DNA of 24,805 nucleotides from NCBI GenBank assembly GCA_964433645.1, contig CAYSSK010000056.1, positions 1 through 24,805 of the forward strand, in the 5' to 3' direction. This document shows positions 5,888 through 13,732 of the stretch, in pieces. The notes beneath the pieces are model-generated. The model was not told the origin of the DNA and made no database searches. It saw only the letters and a list, made by a program, of their open reading frames with translations. Source of the DNA: Desulfofustis sp964433645 (GTDB taxonomy: Bacteria > Desulfobacterota > Desulfobulbia > Desulfobulbales > Desulfocapsaceae). The position numbers were made by a program, and so were the translations under genes. Each line of letters begins with the position of its first letter. Positions within the stretch are counted from its first letter, which is position 1.

Positions 5888-7714
5888 TCAGGGCGCTCGC
5901 ACGGCCAAGGCGAGAACCCGGTCCCCCTCGCGAAACATCAGCCGTTTACGACAGAGTTGATCGACAAACCTGTCGATCGCCGCCGGGCTGAGCCGGGGAA
6001 AGGCGGTGCTGATCGCCGTCAGCGATTGCGGCTGAGCACAATACAGGTACAGCTGCCGCGATACGCCGCGCAGCCGGTGGAGAAGCGAGGGCTGCCGGGG
6101 CAGTTCCTGGCTGATAACAAGAAACGAGTAACCATCACGATAACTCAGGGGCGGCGTTTCCCGGCCGCGCCGCTGACGATGAAACTCCTGCCAGGCACCA
6201 ATCTTCCGCCGCACCGGCCGCCACAGTTTTTTCTGCCGCAGCCGATCACCGCGGTACCCGGAAACGAGCATCGTTCCCCGGCAGCGATCTGGAAAAAGCG
6301 CCCGATAATGCGGATGAGTCAGGATCGCGGTAATCCCGTAATCCCGCGGACGACGATACATCGGGGCCCCGTAGCCGAGAAAAAACGATGCCGCATCGAG
6401 CGGCGCAAAGGGCAGCGCGTAGTCAAGATTATCCAGGGTTTCCGAGATCTCAGCCGGGCTCGTACCTGGGAACTCGACAATAAGGTTGCCCATCAGTACC
6501 ACCCCGGCGGCAACGCAGTTTTTCATCATCGCCAGGTTATCCATGGCCGTGGTACCCTTACCCATACGAGCAAGCAGCGATGTTGACAACGATTCGACAC
6601 CGACTTGGACCGTGCGCAGACCGCCGCATCGATAGCGGATCAGACGCTCAAGGGAGGTCGTCGCCCGCAGTTCGCCGAAAAAAGTCATATCTGCCGGTGC
6701 CGCCGCCACGGCCCGAAAAAATTCATCCATTTCCCGGGCCGGCAGCACGTTGTCGGTAAAGGCGAAATGAAGAGACTCATTGGTGGCGGACAACTCCTGC
6801 ACCTCGGCAATCATCCGCGCCGCCCGTTTGAGGCGATACCCCCGCCACTGCAGGTTGAGATTGCAAAAGGTGCAGCGTTGCCAGCTGCAGCCCCGGGAAA
6901 ACTCGACCGGCAGTGTCGGCAGAAACGGCAGATCGGCGAACGTCTTCTGCAGCTCCTGAAAATACGGCCGATAATCGGGGATCGGCAGATCGTCGAGCGG
7001 TGCAATGTCAGGGCTGCTCGCTCCTCCGCCTCGACCCGTGTCGGTGATGATCCGGCCGGGCAACGCTCCCTGCCCCCGGTCCAGGTGTTGACACAATGCC
7101 AGCAGCGGACCTTCGCCTTCGCCGTCGACCAGGTAGTCGATCTGCTCGAACCGCTCGACCAGCGACCGGCCCACACCACCGGCGCACGATGTCCCACCGA
7201 AGACGATCGGCAGGCCGGCTGCTGTTTGTTTCAAGCGGCCGGCAAGATAGAGTGAGGCGAGCAATTGGTTGAAGCAGAGCGAAAACCCGACCAGCGACAC
7301 CTGGTGCCAATCGGTCCCGGCTTCCCAGGCATCGCAACATGATCGAACATCGGCCACCAGCGCAGCAAAATCGGGCACCGGGCCGCGGCCGTCACCGCGC
7401 AATTCGGAGTAAAAGAGGCGGGTCGCCGCGTCCGTTTTCTCGGGAAACTGCAACGCGGCGAACAACGCTTCGCCGGCCCAGCCGGAGCGGGCGATACGTG
7501 CGTAACAATCGATACCGATCCGTCTGGCGATCGCCAGATAGGCATGATTACAGTCGGCCTGGTAGTCACCTTTTTCCAGTAAATAACTGCGCAGGCTGGC
7601 AACCTGGATGGAAGGCCGGTGAAAGAGCGCCCACGGGGCAGAAACGAGCACCACCCGAAAAGAGTGGTGATCCTGTTCGAGGCCTGCTTCCCTGTTGTTT
7701 TTTAGTTTACCCAT
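5888..7714 (-). CDS. B12-binding-type radical SAM protein (RiPP-maturation rSAM 1-like)
   Basis: A 608-residue protein. Residues about 18-215 look like a degenerate cobalamin-binding Rossmann domain (VVLVSAPWALFHRPS at the start; VGFSLCFNQLL, PIVFGGTSC and DYLVDGEGEGPLL later). The radical SAM core begins near residue 270 with C276, C281 and C284 (RGCSWQRCTFCNLN), the three cysteines expected to hold the [4Fe-4S] cluster. The spacing is C-x4-C-x2-C, one residue longer than the canonical C-x3-C-x2-C. FAFTDN and GVESLSTSLLARMGKG are typical later core motifs. A C-terminal region of about 150 residues has no motif I recognise. The layout recalls the 'RiPP maturation radical SAM protein 1' family, but I see no precursor peptide nearby. 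It converges on hgcAB, so it is not in that operon. Confidence 0.82.
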   Translation of the reverse strand: MGKLKNNREAGLEQDHHSFRVVLVSAPWALFHRPSIQVASLRSYLLEKGDYQADCNHAYLAIARRIGIDCYARIARSGWAGEALFAALQFPEKTDAATRLFYSELRGDGRGPVPDFAALVADVRSCCDAWEAGTDWHQVSLVGFSLCFNQLLASLYLAGRLKQTAAGLPIVFGGTSCAGGVGRSLVERFEQIDYLVDGEGEGPLLALCQHLDRGQGALPGRIITDTGRGGGASSPDIAPLDDLPIPDYRPYFQELQKTFADLPFLPTLPVEFSRGCSWQRCTFCNLNLQWRGYRLKRAARMIAEVQELSATNESLHFAFTDNVLPAREMDEFFRAVAAAPADMTFFGELRATTSLERLIRYRCGGLRTVQVGVESLSTSLLARMGKGTTAMDNLAMMKNCVAAGVVLMGNLIVEFPGTSPAEISETLDNLDYALPFAPLDAASFFLGYGAPMYRRPRDYGITAILTHPHYRALFPDRCRGTMLVSGYRGDRLRQKKLWRPVRRKIGAWQEFHRQRRGRETPPLSYRDGYSFLVISQELPRQPSLLHRLRGVSRQLYLYCAQPQSLTAISTAFPRLSPAAIDRFVDQLCRKRLMFREGDRVLALAVRAP

Positions 7715-8282
7715 GACAATTCTCGGGCATGTCCGCAGTGGTCAGCACGAGAGAGAGCGCCAGGCATTGGCCTCTTTCCCTGCTGCCGTATAAATTGTGC
7801 CCTCAATGTTCGCGTGTCCGGGGGCTCGCTTCCCTCCATCGTACCATACCGGCACCGAAGACGGCATGGATAACGACACGACCGCTCACCGCGAATGCCC
7901 GCAGGCGCCACAAGCATCAACGGCCCCCCCACTTGATGCGGACTCTTTTCAACATGGGTGCCGGTCTTCGTTCTGCCCTGGCTGTATTTACTTGGTCGGC
8001 GGATCTCCGTCCCAATTATCCCCAAAATCGAGCACCGGAGCGCACCCAGGTGAACCGATTGAACATTCCGGCCGGTTCACCCCTTGCATTGTCGGCCGAC
8101 TGTACTAGGGTGTAACTATTGTTTGGCCGGCGGCCGTCTGACGGCAGGCACAATTGCAATGACCGGTCATCGCCGCCGACCGCCAGACAACGATCTTTAT
8201 TTTGTCACGCAAAACGCACCAGGCCGAACATTTCCGGCCACAATCCCCCTGATCATCGTCTTCACGGCGAAAGGAGAATCCC
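7715..8282. other. 568-base intergenic region between divergent genes
   Basis: This gap lies between the divergently transcribed radical SAM gene and the FKBP gene and must hold both promoters. Short overlapping open frames exist on both strands, but they have no family-like sequence, no convincing ribosome binding sites and abundant Arg/Pro/Ser, as expected of antisense or non-coding GC-rich DNA. A 7-bp inverted repeat (GCATCAA 7914-7920 with TTGATGC 7933-7939, C-rich loop) and the longer one listed separately are the only structures seen. No tRNA or riboswitch was recognised. Confidence 0.5.
8049..8081. repeat. 9-bp inverted repeat upstream of the FKBP gene
   Basis: GGTGAACCG (8049-8057) and CGGTTCACC (8073-8081) are perfect complements separated by 15 bases, about 200 bases before the FKBP start. 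It could be an operator or an RNA hairpin. TTGCAT follows at 8084-8089 but has no good -10 partner. Confidence 0.35.
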
Positions 8283-8711
8283 ATGACAGTCGCAGAACAC
8301 GGCAATACAGTCAAAATTCATTATACGGGCACCCTGGACAACGGCTCGGTTTTCGATACCTCCGCAGGTCGCGAACCTCTTGAGTTCACCCTTGGCGGCG
8401 GCCAGGTCATCGCCGGCTTCGATGAAGCGGTGGCCGGCATGGCCGTCGGTGAGAAAAAAAACGTCAAGGTTCCGGTGGACAAGGCCTACGGTCCGAGAAA
8501 CGAAGAACTGGTCATCGCCGCGCCGAAAGAACATGTACCGGCCGACATCAACCCTGAAGTGGGCCAGCAATTGCAAATGGGCAGCCCCAACGGTGAACTG
8601 GTGGTTGTGACCGTTGTCGAGATCACCGACACACACATCAAGCTCGACGCCAATCCCCCGCTGGCTGGCCAGGACCTGAACTTCGACATCGAACTGGTGG
8701 CCGTCGACTGA
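8283..8711 (+). CDS. FKBP-type peptidyl-prolyl cis-trans isomerase, SlyD-like
   Basis: A 142-residue cytoplasmic prolyl isomerase/chaperone. The FKBP half-domain is clear (KIHYTGTLDNGSVFDTS, residues about 11-27; FTLGGGQVIAGFDEAVAGM, about 35-53). A SlyD-type insert-in-flap domain follows from about residue 68 (AYGPRNEELV to VTVVEI), and the FKBP fold resumes with NPPLAGQDLNFDIELV. It lacks the His/Cys-rich metal-binding tail of E. coli SlyD, so nickel delivery is unlikely; folding assistance is the expected role. The start has an AAGGAG-type site (AAAGGAGAATCCC then ATG). It stands alone and is followed by a probable terminator. Confidence 0.93.
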   Translation: MTVAEHGNTVKIHYTGTLDNGSVFDTSAGREPLEFTLGGGQVIAGFDEAVAGMAVGEKKNVKVPVDKAYGPRNEELVIAAPKEHVPADINPEVGQQLQMGSPNGELVVVTVVEITDTHIKLDANPPLAGQDLNFDIELVAVD

Positions 8712-8730
8712 GCCGTCGGTTCATGAACTG

Positions 8731-8775
8731 AGCCGGCACCGCTGATAAGACGCGATGCCGGCTTCCCCCTCTTCG
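8731..8775 (+). terminator. Probable intrinsic terminator after the FKBP gene
   Basis: AGCCGGCA (8731-8738) pairs perfectly with TGCCGGCT (8756-8763) across a 17-base loop, 20 bases after the FKBP stop. It is followed by a pyrimidine-rich tract (TCCCCCTCTT). The long loop and C-rich tail make it less than ideal. Confidence 0.45.
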
Positions 8776-8810
8776 TGTTCGCGCACCTTCCGCTGGTAAA
8801 CCAGGTTCTC

Positions 8811-8846
8811 AACCGCAGATATCTTGACATCAAGATATCTGCGGTT
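8811..8846. promoter_or_regulatory. Near-perfect 36-bp palindrome: probable MarR (MhqR-like) operator
   Basis: A 17-base arm (8811-8827, beginning AACCGCAGATATCTTGA) is repeated in perfect inverse complement at 8830-8846, separated only by CA. The inner core ATCTTGA-N2-TCAAGAT resembles the operators of MarR-family quinone/electrophile sensors such as MhqR (recalled consensus close to ATCTTGA/ATCTCGA inverted repeats). It covers the -35 hexamer of the promoter for the dioxygenase-marR unit, so binding would block RNA polymerase. The regulator encoded at 9920 is the obvious ligand. Confidence 0.75.
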
Positions 8847-8851
8847 ATTGT
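8824..8851 (+). promoter_or_regulatory. Sigma-70 promoter of the dioxygenase-marR operon
   Basis: A perfect -35 TTGACA (8824-8829) lies in the centre of the 36-bp palindrome, and TATTGT (8846-8851, four of six) follows after 16 bases at its right edge. Start of transcription would be near 8858, about 100 bases before the dioxygenase ATG. Confidence 0.55.
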
Positions 8852-8958
8852 CTCCTCATGACTATCACTCGCCTGGCAAACACCCCTCCGCACTGAAAAC
8901 CGACACAGCTCGGGAGTTCTTGTTGCCGGCGGTCTTTACGAGCAAGGAGCAGCAGAAC

Positions 8959-9912
8959 ATGAACACAACCCAGGCCATCAACGGCATCCATCATATCACC
9001 GCAATCAGCTCATCGCCGGCTGCCACCGTCGCGTTCTACGAGGACGTGCTGGGCCTGCACCTGGTGAAACAGACGGTCAATTTCGACGATCCGTTCACCT
9101 ACCACCTCTATTTCGGTGACCGCCACGGCACCCCGGGTACCATCCTGACTTTTTTCCCATGGTCCGATATGCCCCGGGGGACACGTGGCAGCGGCATGGT
9201 GACGGCAATCGCGTTCGAGATTCCGGCCGGGTCGCTGGTTTACTGGCGACAGCGGTTGCAGCACCATGGGCTCGCCGCCCGGCTTGGGACCCGGTTTGGA
9301 GACGACGTACTCAGCTGTACCGATCCCGACGGTCTCACGCTGGAGCTGATCGCACCGGGCCGGCCGGATTCAGCCGCCGGAAAAGTGGGGGACGCCGCAG
9401 GCGCCGACCACGGAATTCGAGGAATTCACTCGGCCACCGCGTTGACCCGGTCAGCGGAGAAAACCGGCTCACTGCTCACCCGATCGCTGGGCATGAGGCA
9501 ACGGGAGCGGGAACGCGACCGCGTCCGCTTCGCCATGAACACAGAGGAATCACCGGGCCGTTTTTACGACCTGGTCGTTGACCCGCGGGCCGAAGAGGGC
9601 CGGCAGGGCAGCGGAACCGTGCACCACATCGCCTTTCGCACCCCGTCGGATGCCGGGCAGCTTCGCTGGCAGCGCTCACTGCGTGACGACGGCTATCAGG
9701 TTACCGCGGTGCGCGATCGCAGCTACTTCAAATCCATTTATTTCCATGACCCGGGCGGTGTGCTCTTCGAAATCGCCACCGATCCGCCCGGCTTCACCGT
9801 CGACGAGAGTCCCGAGCAGCTGGGCAACACCCTGCAACTGCCGAAGCGGCATGAATCCCGGCGGGCACAGATCGCATCTCGCCTGCCGCCGCTCAGCCGG
9901 CACAAAAACTGA
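8959..9912 (+). CDS. Ring-cleaving dioxygenase-like VOC protein (MhqO/MhqA type)
   Basis: A 317-residue two-domain vicinal-oxygen-chelate protein of the glyoxalase/extradiol dioxygenase superfamily. The N-terminal module starts INGIHHITAISSSPAATVAFYEDVLGLHLVKQTVNFDD; the second carries GTVHHIAFRT (about 219-228) and LFEIATDPPGF (about 269-279). Likely metal ligands are His12, His222 or 223 and Glu271, the usual His-His-Glu triad. The pattern HHITA...HLYFGD...GTILTFFPW matches the MhqA/MhqE/MhqO group, which protects against quinones and other electrophiles. ATG 8959 is chosen because AAGGAG (8944-8949) precedes it; the frame opens earlier, but inside the promoter-operator. A marR gene follows after seven bases. 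Confidence 0.88.
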   Translation: MNTTQAINGIHHITAISSSPAATVAFYEDVLGLHLVKQTVNFDDPFTYHLYFGDRHGTPGTILTFFPWSDMPRGTRGSGMVTAIAFEIPAGSLVYWRQRLQHHGLAARLGTRFGDDVLSCTDPDGLTLELIAPGRPDSAAGKVGDAAGADHGIRGIHSATALTRSAEKTGSLLTRSLGMRQRERERDRVRFAMNTEESPGRFYDLVVDPRAEEGRQGSGTVHHIAFRTPSDAGQLRWQRSLRDDGYQVTAVRDRSYFKSIYFHDPGGVLFEIATDPPGFTVDESPEQLGNTLQLPKRHESRRAQIASRLPPLSRHKN

Positions 9913-9919
9913 CCGTCCG

Positions 9920-10354
9920 ATGCAGACCGGAGCCCATCTCAGACTGCTCTTCGGCAGGGCCAACAAAGCGATCGAACAGGTCGACCAAACCGGTATTGCC
10001 CGGACCGGTCTCAATGTCAGCGATTTTGCCATCCTGGAAGCTCTGCTCCACAAAGGGCCGCTGCCGATCAACACCATCGGCCAAAAGGTGCTGCTGACCA
10101 GCGGCTCGATGACCGCCGCCGCCAATCGCCTCGAGAAGAAGGGTCTGGTCAGGCGGGTCAGAGACCCCGCCGACGGCCGCAGCTTTCAGCTGCATCTGAC
10201 CGGGGCCGGACATGAACTGATTCAACCTGCCTTCCATGAGCACCGTGAAAATCTGGAGCTGATCTTTGCCGGGCTTGATGAAAGCGAGCGCGAGCAGCTC
10301 GCCCGGCTCTTGAAAAAAGTCGGCAGGCAGGCACAATCCATCGAGCTTTGCTGA
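9920..10354 (+). CDS. MarR-family transcriptional regulator (MhqR-like)
   Basis: A 144-residue cytoplasmic repressor. The winged helix-turn-helix spans about residues 35-100: SDFAILEALLHKGPLPINTIGQKVLLTSGSMTAAANRLEKKGLVRR, then the wing RDPADGRSFQLHLTGAG. Flanking N- and C-terminal helices would form the dimer interface. The LNVSDFAILEAL...GSMTAA pattern is like MhqR/YkvE-type electrophile sensors. It follows the VOC dioxygenase with seven bases between, so the two share one transcript, and the palindromic operator in front of that transcript suggests negative autoregulation. ATG 9920 gives the usual MarR length; the frame extends upstream only as a shadow of the dioxygenase. No good Shine-Dalgarno is visible, so reinitiation after the dioxygenase stop is likely. 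Confidence 0.9.
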   Translation: MQTGAHLRLLFGRANKAIEQVDQTGIARTGLNVSDFAILEALLHKGPLPINTIGQKVLLTSGSMTAAANRLEKKGLVRRVRDPADGRSFQLHLTGAGHELIQPAFHEHRENLELIFAGLDESEREQLARLLKKVGRQAQSIELC

Positions 10355-10687
10355 ATCCTGCCGGATCGTCTCACCCGGTCGATCCGGCTTTATCTGCAGC
10401 TCTACAGCGGGTTGTGCAGCTTGCTCCGGGGGAATGCCGGCGCTCAGCTCCACCGGCGCCCGCCCTTCCAACTCGATCCGGGAAAAACTCACCACAAGGG
10501 GTGCGCCGGGAAGCCGCAGGCCAGAAACGGCGGCGGCCAGTTCACCATCGGCTCGTACGCTCAGGCCGTCATCGTCACCCGTTCCGGTATGCTCGATTCG
10601 CCGGCATGAGCGGTCTCATAGACAATTGTCTGCGGTGCCTGTCGGTTTTTTGTCGATTTCTGCAGCGGAACGTGGTGTGATTGAACG
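10355..10687. other. 333-base gap with no convincing gene
   Basis: Short open frames exist in several phases, but none has family-like sequence or a good ribosome binding site. The minus strand contains a stretch reading LRLPGAPLVVSFSRIELEGRAPVELSAG that has protein-like composition and could be a decayed gene remnant; I cannot place it. The region also holds the 12-bp palindrome at 10620 and presumably the MFS promoter. Confidence 0.4.
10620..10631. promoter_or_regulatory. 12-bp perfect palindrome upstream of the MFS gene
   Basis: AGACAATTGTCT is a perfect palindrome ending 56 bases before the MFS start. The AGACAA/TTGTCT half-sites recall GntR (FadR/LldR subfamily) operators. No regulator of that type is in the window, so the assignment is only suggestive. 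Confidence 0.35.
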
Positions 10688-11920
10688 ATGATCTCCGCTC
10701 CCCGCTACCACTACGCGATTGCCGGCGCCTGCTTCATGATTCAGGCCATCGGTATCGGCACCTTCGTCAGTTACGGGGTCTTCTTCACCCCCCTGGCCGA
10801 CGAGTTCCAATGGCCCCGGGCCGTCATATCCGGGGCATCATCCTTCGCCTTTATCACCAGCGGGGCCTTTGCCATCCTTATCGGCAGGCTCCTCGACCGC
10901 TACGGTCCCCGGCGGCTGATGAGCATCGCCGCCGTGCTGCTCGGCATCGGCTGCATGGCCATGTCCCGGGTCCAGGAGGTCTGGCAACTCTACTGTGTGT
11001 ACGGCATCGTTTTCGGCATCGGACTCGGTTCCGTCGATGTGATCGCACTGACAACAACGGCCCGCTGGTTCGTCCGCTCCCGGGGCCTGATGACCGGGAT
11101 CGTCAAGGTCGGCACCGGCGCCGGCCAGTTCTGCATCCCTTTCCTGGCCGGTATCCTGATCGCCCTCTACGGCTGGCGCAGCACCTACCTGATTATCGGC
11201 TCCGCGGTGCTTGTCCTGCTGCTGCTCATCGCCCAGGTTCTCCGGCCTGACCCGGCCTCCAGCACGTCCCCGCGCCGCCCCGATGAGCCGGCGGCGCCTG
11301 TCGAACCGGTGCCGGCTTCCGCCGGCATCGACGCCGGAGCAGCTATGCGAACCCCCCAGATGCTGATCATCTGCGGCGCTTCCGTATCGACCGTCTTCTG
11401 TCTGCTGGTCATCCTCGTCCACATCGTGCCCCATGCCGGCGATATCGGCCTTTCCACCACCCACGCCGCCGGCGTGCTGTCAACGATCGGAGCAATCAGC
11501 ATGCTGGGCAGATTTTGCAGCGGTGTTGCCATCGACAAGATCGGCAGCAAGACGGTGCTGATCATCTGCTATGTCGTGTTGACCGCCAGCCTGCTCTGGC
11601 TGCAAGCGGCCGATTCGCTGTGGATGCTCTACTGCTTCGCCGGCATCTACGGCCTGGCCCACGGCAGCTTCTTCACCGCTATTTCGCCTCTGGTCGCGGA
11701 AACCTTCGGCATCGTCGCCCACGGATCCATTTTCGGCATCGTCGTCTTTGCCGGGACGGTCGGGGGTGCCATCGGCCCGATTGTCGCCGGCCGGGTCTTT
11801 GACCTGACCGGCAGTTACGCCGCGGTCTTTATCACCATCACCCTGCTCAGTCTCATCAGCCTCGGCCTGATTCTGCTCCTCAAGCCACTGGTCGACCGAC
11901 AGGCCCCGGCAACGCCATAG
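10688..11920 (+). CDS. MFS transporter, oxalate/formate antiporter (OFA)/monocarboxylate-like
   Basis: A 410-residue inner-membrane transporter with 12 predicted membrane helices in two six-helix halves, joined by a hydrophilic Pro/Ala-rich linker (about residues 182-219). Family signs include the N-terminal YGVFFTPLADEFQWPRAVISGASS, the MFS loop motif GRLLDRYGPRRLM between helices 2 and 3, and its second-half counterpart GVAIDKIGSKTVL. The FxWsR/GaSs pattern in helices 1-2 and the overall layout resemble OFA and monocarboxylate transporters, so an organic anion is a plausible substrate. It stands between the marR unit and the dipeptide importer with its own upstream space; a functional link to either is unproven. 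Start chosen as the first Met of the conserved N terminus. Confidence 0.88.
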   Translation: MISAPRYHYAIAGACFMIQAIGIGTFVSYGVFFTPLADEFQWPRAVISGASSFAFITSGAFAILIGRLLDRYGPRRLMSIAAVLLGIGCMAMSRVQEVWQLYCVYGIVFGIGLGSVDVIALTTTARWFVRSRGLMTGIVKVGTGAGQFCIPFLAGILIALYGWRSTYLIIGSAVLVLLLLIAQVLRPDPASSTSPRRPDEPAAPVEPVPASAGIDAGAAMRTPQMLIICGASVSTVFCLLVILVHIVPHAGDIGLSTTHAAGVLSTIGAISMLGRFCSGVAIDKIGSKTVLIICYVVLTASLLWLQAADSLWMLYCFAGIYGLAHGSFFTAISPLVAETFGIVAHGSIFGIVVFAGTVGGAIGPIVAGRVFDLTGSYAAVFITITLLSLISLGLILLLKPLVDRQAPATP

Positions 11921-11974
11921 CCGGCACCCGGGGAGCCATGGCGGTTCTCTCCCGGCCGGCGACAACGGAGATAT

Positions 11975-11993
11975 CTATTTTCACTGAAAATAG
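11975..11993. promoter_or_regulatory. AT-rich 8-bp hairpin/palindrome in the leader of the dpp operon
   Basis: CTATTTTC (11975-11982) and GAAAATAG (11986-11993) are perfect complements around ACT. It lies in a conspicuously AT-rich patch between the MFS stop and the dpp binding-protein gene and could be a regulator site. A loose -35/-10 pair (TTGTGA then GATAAT, spaced 15) occurs just downstream at about 12039-12065. Confidence 0.3.
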
Positions 11994-12179
11994 GTGCAAT
12001 ACCGAAAGGAAAACGAAGCTGCTTTTAAAAGCATAGTCATTGTGATATAGCTCATTGAGAGATAATCATGGCATCTTGCCGGCTTACGGCACAAAGACAT
12101 AATTGTTACCGGCACCTTTCGGGGCCCGCGGGTCGCTGAGGGCGCTGAGCCAATAACGTTCACAGAGGAGGGTTGAAGC

Positions 12180-13718
12180 ATGAAGAAAATGTGGCTGTCA
12201 CTATGTGCTGTTCTACTCTTGGTTGTCGGCCCGGCCGTCGCCGAGGACAAAGGAACCCTGGTGGTCGGTGTGTCCTCGGATATCCACACCCTGGACCCGG
12301 GTGTTTCCAGCGACAATTACGACTGGCGCCAGATCTACCCCTGTTATGACCGCCTCGTCAAATACAAGGTGGTCAACGGCGAAGGCTCCACCGAGGTCGA
12401 GCCCCAGGCGGCCGAATCCTGGACGGTTTCCGACGACGGTACGGTGTGGACCTTCACCATCCGCCAGGGCATCACCTTCAATGACGGCACCCCGCTCGAT
12501 GCCGAAGCGGTGAAATTCGCCTTCAACCGGACCCTGACCATCGGCAAGGGGCCGGCCGACAATATCGGCGCCATCGAATCGATGACCGTCATCGATCCCT
12601 ATACGCTCGAGATCAAACTGAAAAATGCCTATGGCCCGTTCCTCCAGACCCTGGCCACGGACGGTGCCTCCATCGTCAACCCAAGCGTAATGCAGCACGA
12701 AAAAGACGGTGACCTGGCCCAGGCCTGGCTGGCCGAAAACACCGACGGCAGCGGCCCCTTCACCCTGACCGAATGGGCCAGGGGACAACGGGCGGTGCTG
12801 GCAGCCAAACCCGACTATTGGGGCGGCGCGCCGAACATCGACAAAGCGATTATTCGCTTCATGAGCGAATCCGCCGATCGCCGGATGGCGCTTGAACGCG
12901 GCGATATCGACATCGCCGAGAATATCCTCGTCGACCAGATCCCGGCCCTTGAGAAGAACCCCGATATCGTCGTCAAACGCTTCCCCTCACAGCTCGTCGA
13001 ATATGTCTATATCAACTGCCAGAAACCGATCCTGTCCGACAAACGGGTCCGCCAGGCCTTGAACTACGCGATCGACTACCAGGGCATCATCGACCACGTG
13101 CTGCAGGGCAACGGCGTCCAGATGCGCGGGCCGATACCGAAGGGCATGTGGGGCCACAAGGAAGATCTCTTCCAGTATTCCCTCAACGTCGAAAAAGCCA
13201 AACAGCTGCTCAAGAAAGCCGGTGCGGAAGAGTTGAGCCTGACCCTGATCTATTCCGATCGACGGGCCGCCTGGGAGCAGATCGCCACCGTCATGCAGAG
13301 CAACCTCCGGAATATCGGCGTCGATCTCAAACTGGAACTGATGGCCAACCCGACCCTGCGGGACCGCGTGGATAAGGGTGATTTCGAGCTCTGTCTCGGC
13401 GCCTGGAGCCCGGATTTCGCCGACCCCTATATGTTCATGAATTTCTGGTTCGAATCGGACAAGTGGGGATTGCCCGGCAACCGGAGCTTCTACAAGAACG
13501 AACAGGTCGATACGCTGGTCAAGAAAGCGGCGGTGCTCAGCGATCAGGCCGAACGGGTAAAGTTGTATAACGAGGCCCAGGAGATCATCATGGAAGACGC
13601 GCCGTACATCTTCCTCTACCAGGTACAGACCATCGTGCCGATGCGCAAGAACGTAACGGGCTATGTCTATAATCCGATGCTCGAATCCATGTACAACTTC
13701 GAGACCATCGCCAAGTAA
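12180..13718 (+). CDS. Dipeptide/oligopeptide ABC transporter, periplasmic binding protein (SBP family 5)
   Basis: A 512-residue periplasmic peptide-binding protein. The signal peptide is MKKMWLSLCAVLLLVVGPAVA, with cleavage expected after AVA (residue 21). Family 5 motifs follow: the start of the mature protein GTLVVGVSSDIHTLDPGVSSD, the signature region AESWTVSDDGTVWTFTIRQGITFNDGTPLDAEAVKFAF (about 77-114), GSGPFTLTEW, and VRQALNYAIDYQGII (about 291-305). No lipobox is present, so it should be soluble. It captures peptides for the DppBCDF machinery encoded downstream. A strong ribosome binding site (GAGGAGGG) lies about eight bases before the ATG. First gene of a six-gene operon that ends with a D-aminopeptidase. 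Confidence 0.95.
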   Translation: MKKMWLSLCAVLLLVVGPAVAEDKGTLVVGVSSDIHTLDPGVSSDNYDWRQIYPCYDRLVKYKVVNGEGSTEVEPQAAESWTVSDDGTVWTFTIRQGITFNDGTPLDAEAVKFAFNRTLTIGKGPADNIGAIESMTVIDPYTLEIKLKNAYGPFLQTLATDGASIVNPSVMQHEKDGDLAQAWLAENTDGSGPFTLTEWARGQRAVLAAKPDYWGGAPNIDKAIIRFMSESADRRMALERGDIDIAENILVDQIPALEKNPDIVVKRFPSQLVEYVYINCQKPILSDKRVRQALNYAIDYQGIIDHVLQGNGVQMRGPIPKGMWGHKEDLFQYSLNVEKAKQLLKKAGAEELSLTLIYSDRRAAWEQIATVMQSNLRNIGVDLKLELMANPTLRDRVDKGDFELCLGAWSPDFADPYMFMNFWFESDKWGLPGNRSFYKNEQVDTLVKKAAVLSDQAERVKLYNEAQEIIMEDAPYIFLYQVQTIVPMRKNVTGYVYNPMLESMYNFETIAK

Positions 13719-13732
13719 GCGCCGGACCACCA

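Noticed and set aside
5543..6586. A 347-residue plus-strand open frame spanning the end of hgcB and the radical SAM gene
   Set aside because: It overlaps hgcB out of phase and the radical SAM gene antisense, and its sequence is Arg/Pro-rich without motifs.
7702..8115. Overlapping short open frames on both strands in the gap before the FKBP gene
   Set aside because: None has a ribosome site, motif or protein-like composition.
10348..10691. Several short plus-strand open frames between marR and the MFS gene
   Set aside because: They overlap one another in different phases and are Ser/Arg/Pro-rich; at most they mask a decayed minus-strand remnant that I cannot identify.
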